Shown here in pieces: positions 5,952 through 7,818 of a DNA stretch of 7,818 nt. Position 1 is the stretch's first letter; each line of letters starts with the position of its first letter. Position numbers and translations under genes: made by a program. The notes beneath the pieces were generated by a model, which was not told where the DNA came from, made no database searches, and saw only the letters and a program-made list of their open reading frames with translations. Source of the stretch: CAVPLM01 sp964497095 (GTDB lineage: Bacteria > Actinomycetota > Thermoleophilia > RBG-16-64-13); NCBI GenBank assembly GCA_964497095.1, contig CAZCCL010000120.1, positions 1 through 7,818 on the forward strand, in the 5' to 3' direction.

Positions 5952-6134
5952 CTACCTACGGATCGCGACCTGCATTATCGCCATGAGTAAGAAGCCAGCG
6001 CCCAATCCGATGAACAGACCCGGGACCAGATGCCCGAACAGCCACCCGACACCCATGCCGATCAGAAGACCCGCCGGGACGAAGACCCCGCTGATCTCCC
6101 TTCGCCTCTTGCGTTCCTCAGTACCGTTATTCAA
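5952..6134 (-). CDS. Small two-segment membrane protein
   Basis: About 60 residues. A charged N terminus (NNGTEERKRRREIS) is followed by two hydrophobic, glycine-rich segments (VFVPAGLLIGMGVGWLFG and LVPGLFIGLGAGFLLMAIM) joined by a very short turn, then a basic end (AIRR). This is a helical hairpin embedded in the membrane, probably with both ends in the cytoplasm. No ATG is available. TTG 6132-6134 has GGGGGG at a 7-nt spacing, whereas the farther TTG 6147-6149 (65 residues) has no ribosome site. I do not recognise a named family, although similar Gly-rich hairpins are common next to other small membrane genes. It starts 39 nt after the stop of the gene upstream, so the two likely form an operon. 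The antisense open frame at 5890-6177 is a shadow. Confidence 0.7.
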   Translation of the reverse strand: MNNGTEERKRRREISGVFVPAGLLIGMGVGWLFGHLVPGLFIGLGAGFLLMAIMQVAIRR

Positions 6135-6173
6135 GTATCTTCCCCCCAAACTGAGAGATGCCGATCCATCCGG

Positions 6174-6332
6174 CTAGGCCGGCCGCTTCGGGCGCGGACT
6201 CGGATTCCGTGACTCGGCAGGTCCCTCCCGCTCTTTGCGTACCATCTCTCTCCAGTCGACCCAAAGGATGCCAATGATCCCGAGGCAGAACAGGCTCAAC
6301 AGGGTAATGGCGATTGTATCGAGAGTACCCAG
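6174..6332 (-). CDS. Small single-span membrane protein with non-canonical start
   Basis: About 52 residues: LGTLDTIAITLLSLFCLGII followed by GILWVDWREMV (membrane segment), then a highly charged tail (RKEREG, ending RPKRPA). The basic tail suggests the C terminus lies in the cytoplasm. The frame is open upstream to a GTG at 6473 that has no ribosome site, and the extra residues there look non-coding. A strong AAAGGAG (6347-6341) is placed exactly for CTG 6332-6330 (8-nt gap) or ATA 6335-6333 (5-nt gap), and no ATG, GTG or TTG lies near. Either a rare start is used or a base is wrong. I do not recognise the family. It is first in a probable two-gene unit with the membrane hairpin gene and is divergent from the SHOCT-like gene. 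Confidence 0.55.
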   Translation of the reverse strand: MGTLDTIAITLLSLFCLGIIGILWVDWREMVRKEREGPAESRNPSPRPKRPA

Positions 6333-6569
6333 TATCTTTGCTCCTTTCTCTTCTCTAGGTCGGCGACTCGCACCTACTCTCTTACTCTGTCGGTACGCGG
6401 TTCTCCTGCCCGGGCTTCCGATTCCGCAGGTCGTTTGTCCGAGATGAGCCCCACCGGCCGGGCTTGGGCGCACTTGGCTCGGTATCGGCGCCCTTAAGAG
6501 AAGAACGGCCAGGAGCCGATATCAAAGGAGGCCGCTCAAAGCACCGGGAGACATAACGGGGGCATAACC

Positions 6570-6836
6570 ATGATGAGTGTGTATGCGTGGCGTGAAGCGA
6601 TGCGGGAACGCTCGCGCAGGCGAATGGTGGAGCGTCTCAAGCCTCCAGAGTACGATGAAACGGAGCAGAGGCTTCTTCGTCTCGAAACGTTCAGGGAGTG
6701 GGGCATCATCGACGAGGACGAGTATCAGGAAGGGAAACGTGCCCTTGGGGATACGAGAGTCCCTGTCGGCCGAGCTTGGGAGCTACGGGCGGAGGTGCGC
6801 GCCTACGATAGACGCAGCCGGCGCCGGCGGCGATAG
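6570..6836 (+). CDS. Small SHOCT-like protein
   Basis: An 88-residue, strongly charged soluble protein. A basic amphipathic N terminus (MRERSRRRMVERLK) leads to a SHOCT-like pair of short helices, EQRLLRLETFREWGIIDEDE then YQEGKRALG (about residues 31-60). It matches the SHOCT pattern L-x-x-L-x-x-x-G-(I/L)-I-(T/D)-x-x-E-(F/Y)-x-x-x-K-x-x-L. The tail (DRRSRRRRR) is basic enough to bind nucleic acid or an acidic membrane. Unlike the SHOCT protein at 2062-2454 it has no hydrophobic stretch. Two ATGs in tandem (6570, 6573) follow a GGGGG site. A perfect AAAGGAGG at 6524-6531 has no start codon at the right distance. The plus-strand frame at 6577-6897 is an overlapping shadow. Confidence 0.78.
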   Translation: MMSVYAWREAMRERSRRRMVERLKPPEYDETEQRLLRLETFREWGIIDEDEYQEGKRALGDTRVPVGRAWELRAEVRAYDRRSRRRRR

Positions 6837-6852
6837 GCGATTGGTTGCGCGG

Positions 6853-6878
6853 GGCCCCGAGAGGGCTCTCCGTGGGCC
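6853..6878. terminator. GC-rich hairpin after the SHOCT-like gene
   Basis: An outer pair GGCCC (6853-6857) with GGGCC (6874-6878) encloses GAGA (6859-6862) and TCTC (6867-6870) with a GGGC loop. It starts about 16 nt past the stop codon, where a terminator is expected, but only CTT follows instead of a T-run, so its role is uncertain. Confidence 0.35.
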
Positions 6879-6905
6879 TTACGCAGAGTTGCGCTAGAGG
6901 CCGTC

Positions 6906-6934
6906 TTCTCATCGCGGCCGTTTGTGTGGATACT
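6906..6934 (+). promoter_or_regulatory. Weak promoter candidate of the GvpU-like gene
   Basis: TTCTCA (6906-6911, 4 of 6) and GATACT (6929-6934, 4 of 6), with a 17-bp spacer, lie about 40 nt before the start codon. A hairpin separates this site from the preceding gene, which makes an independent promoter plausible, but the match is moderate. Confidence 0.3.
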
Positions 6935-6978
6935 GAGTCTGATCTCCTAGGCCTCCGGTTCAAGAAGGGAGCGGGCGT

Positions 6979-7359
6979 ATGGAACCCCCACGAGATGAGC
7001 TTCTGATGACCTTCGCGGGCGTAGTAGACGAGTTCGACCTTCAAGCGACGATCACACTGGCCGTCGGCGGTGTCGTGCTCACAGGCGAGCTGATCTCCTT
7101 CAAGCGTTATCTGGGCCGATTGTCTGAGGCGTTTGGCAAAGGCGGTGGTGTTGCTCGACAAGTTGGTGAAGCCTTCGCGAGCAAGGCTTCGACCACCCCC
7201 ACTGAGACAGACAGTCAGCCGAGCTACCTACATCTCGACAAAGTCATGATTTTGGCCGGCACCTCCGGGCCATTGATCGACTGTGGTACTGACAGCTTGT
7301 GGCGGTGCGGTATCGAGCGGGTGGACGCCTTCGCCTTTGGGTCGATTCCTCCGTCCTAG
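6979..7359 (+). CDS. GvpU-like protein (gas vesicle accessory protein family)
   Basis: A 126-residue protein. ATITLAVGGVVLTGELISFKRYL (about residues 23-45) matches the GvpU-family core ITL-x-VGG-x-L-V-S-G-x-L-I-S-x-x-x-Y. The final part (SYLHLDKVMIL, then LWRCGIERVDAFAFGSI) matches its Y-I-H-L-K-x-A and W-R-G-R-L-x-x-V-D-G-F-x-L-G endings. GvpU was described with Bacillus gas-vesicle genes, but relatives are widespread in actinobacteria without them, so the name need not imply buoyancy. No gvpA-like structural gene is visible. The first eight residues are charged and there is no signal peptide. AAGGGAG lies 7 nt before ATG 6979. Cys in place of the usual Gly in the WRG motif is unusual. The gene stands alone between hairpin 6853-6878 and the recombinase remnant. 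Confidence 0.68.
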   Translation: MEPPRDELLMTFAGVVDEFDLQATITLAVGGVVLTGELISFKRYLGRLSEAFGKGGGVARQVGEAFASKASTTPTETDSQPSYLHLDKVMILAGTSGPLIDCGTDSLWRCGIERVDAFAFGSIPPS

Positions 7360-7428
7360 CGTTATCCGGACGAACAGACTTCGGCCCGAAACGGTCGGCA
7401 GCTCGCGCGAGCGTCAGGCTGCCGCAGG

Positions 7429-7566
7429 TTTCACCCGGAGACCTACACCCACGCCGTGCAAGGCATGGACCGACAGGCGGTGGTCAAGATCCGGTGCCCT
7501 CGAAGCCGAACTAGGTCGAGCGAAGGACATGAGGACCTGAAGAAGACGACAAGAAGTGCACGTTGA
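7429..7566 (+). pseudogene. Probable C-terminal remnant of a tyrosine recombinase (phage-type integrase)
   Basis: In the frame that continues past the GvpU-like stop, 7429-7491 reads FHPETYTHAVQGMDRQAVVKI. Tyrosine recombinases typically end with a (D/E)TY-x-H-x-x-x-G-M-x-x-x-A motif carrying the Tyr nucleophile (here Tyr at 7444-7446), and the match is close. The motif normally preceded by LGH-x-x is missing. AAG-x-HP, which usually lies about 16 residues further upstream, seems to abut it, as if an internal piece had been deleted. No start codon or upstream catalytic Arg/His block is visible, and the frame ends TGA 7564-7566. The fragment lies about 85 nt from the 3' end of tRNA-Cys, a typical integrase neighbourhood. 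Recognition rests on about 20 residues, so a chance match is possible. Confidence 0.42.
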
Positions 7567-7626
7567 TCGTGCGCCGACCTGAAAGTAATCCGGTCTTCTG
7601 CGGCCCCAGCCGGAGTTGGGAAACCT

Positions 7627-7646
7627 AGGATCTAGAGCGGGATCCT
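7627..7646. repeat. Small inverted repeat downstream of tRNA-Cys
   Basis: AGGATC (7627-7632) and GATCCT (7641-7646) are perfect inverted copies around an 8-nt loop, starting 7 nt past the tRNA-Cys 3' end on the tRNA strand. It could end the Gly-Cys tRNA transcript or guide 3' processing. The stem is short and no T-run follows. The remaining bases between the GvpU-like stop and the tRNA (7360-7652) hold only the recombinase-like fragment and nothing else I can support. Confidence 0.3.
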
Positions 7647-7652
7647 CTGAGG

Positions 7653-7724
7653 AGGCGACGGCCGGAATTGAACCGGCGTAGCGGGTTTTGCAGACCCGTG
7701 CCTAAGCCACTCGGCCACGTCGCC
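7653..7724 (-). tRNA. tRNA-Cys (anticodon GCA)
   Basis: A 72-nt cloverleaf on the minus strand. It has acceptor stem GGCGACG/CGTCGCC, D arm GCC/GGC, anticodon stem CGGGT/ACCCG with loop CTGCAAA (anticodon GCA, cysteine), T arm CCGGT/CCGGC with TCAAT, and discriminator T as expected for cysteine. The 3' flank is CCT, one base away from an encoded CCA. It is 17 nt downstream of tRNA-Gly and surely cotranscribed with it. Confidence 0.95.
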
Positions 7725-7741
7725 TCGTTGGGGCAAAAGCA

Positions 7742-7818
7742 TGGAGCGGATGAAGGGATTCGAACCCTCGACCTTCTGCATGGCAAGCAGACGCTCTAGC
7801 CAACTGAGCTACATCCGC
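7742..7818 (-). tRNA. tRNA-Gly (anticodon GCC)
   Basis: A complete tRNA whose 5' base is the last base of the window. It has acceptor stem GCGGATG/CATCCGC, D arm GCTC/GAGC, anticodon stem TCTGC/GCAGA with loop TTGCCAT (anticodon GCC, glycine), T arm GAGGG/CCCTT with TTCGAAT, and discriminator T. CCA is encoded at 7744-7742, unlike the other two tRNAs here. Its promoter lies beyond the window. Confidence 0.96.

Noticed and set aside
6483..6521. Inverted pair TATCGGC / GCCGATA upstream of the SHOCT-like gene
   Set aside because: Only 7 bp per arm with a 26-nt separation in GC-rich DNA. This is expected by chance and no promoter is associated.
7283..7540. Plus-strand frames at 7283-7540 and 7299-7514 as genes
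   Set aside because: They overlap the end of the GvpU-like gene in other frames, lack ribosome sites, and their translations are Arg/Pro-rich with no motif. The recombinase-like signal is in a different frame.
1..7818. CRISPR array, insertion sequence, toxin-antitoxin pair or a complete defence system
   Set aside because: No spaced direct repeats, no transposase or terminal repeats, and no recognisable toxin, nuclease or restriction gene were seen. The small genes do not assemble into a known system.

Overview
This GC-rich window comes from an actinobacterium, probably an uncultivated one from a draft or metagenome assembly. The evidence is a DUF6325-type gene, the tRNA complement (Gly-GCC, Cys-GCA, Val-GAC), and a run of exactly 100 N at 2781-2880 that looks like a scaffold join of unknown true length.

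Layout: (1) 1-1335, minus strand: the N-terminal 393 codons of thrS (threonyl-tRNA synthetase), preceded 42 nt upstream by tRNA-Val(GAC). A well-formed -35/-10 promoter sits immediately before the tRNA, so tRNA and synthetase are probably one transcript. (2) 1500-2553, plus strand: a two-gene operon, DUF6325 then an Ala/Gln-rich SHOCT protein. A SigB/SigF-like promoter candidate precedes it and a textbook rho-independent terminator ends it. (3) 2627-3895, plus strand: a RecA/DnaB/KaiC-like ATPase relative broken by the N gap and by a one-base frameshift near 3366, with its Walker A lysine and Ser/Thr replaced. (4) 3889-4536, minus strand: a membrane-anchored DUF4332 (helix-hairpin-helix-like) protein, converging tail-to-tail with the ATPase gene. 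Its promoter candidate overlaps an inverted repeat. (5) 4857-5858, plus strand: a DUF4177-like protein followed by a zinc-ribbon plus HIRAN-like protein. (6) 5952-6332, minus strand: two very small membrane proteins with weak or non-ATG starts, divergent from (7) 6570-6836, plus strand, a small SHOCT-like protein. (8) 6979-7359, plus strand: a GvpU-like protein with no gas-vesicle genes visible here. (9) 7429-7566, plus strand: what looks like the degenerate C-terminal end of a tyrosine recombinase. (10) 7653-7818, minus strand: tRNA-Gly(GCC) and tRNA-Cys(GCA) in tandem.

Taken together, the ends are core translation genes on one strand (Gly-Cys at the right, Val-thrS at the left). The roughly 6.3 kb between them is a patchwork of short, mostly uncharacterised genes on both strands. 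Gly, Cys and Val tRNAs commonly lie next to each other in actinobacteria, so the middle can be read as accessory DNA lodged between tRNA-Cys and tRNA-Val, with a decayed integrase next to tRNA-Cys. That is inference. Several of the accessory genes carry domains (SHOCT, DUF6325, DUF4177, DUF4332, HIRAN-like, GvpU-like) known mainly from comparative genomics. No complete, recognisable defence or biosynthetic system is present.
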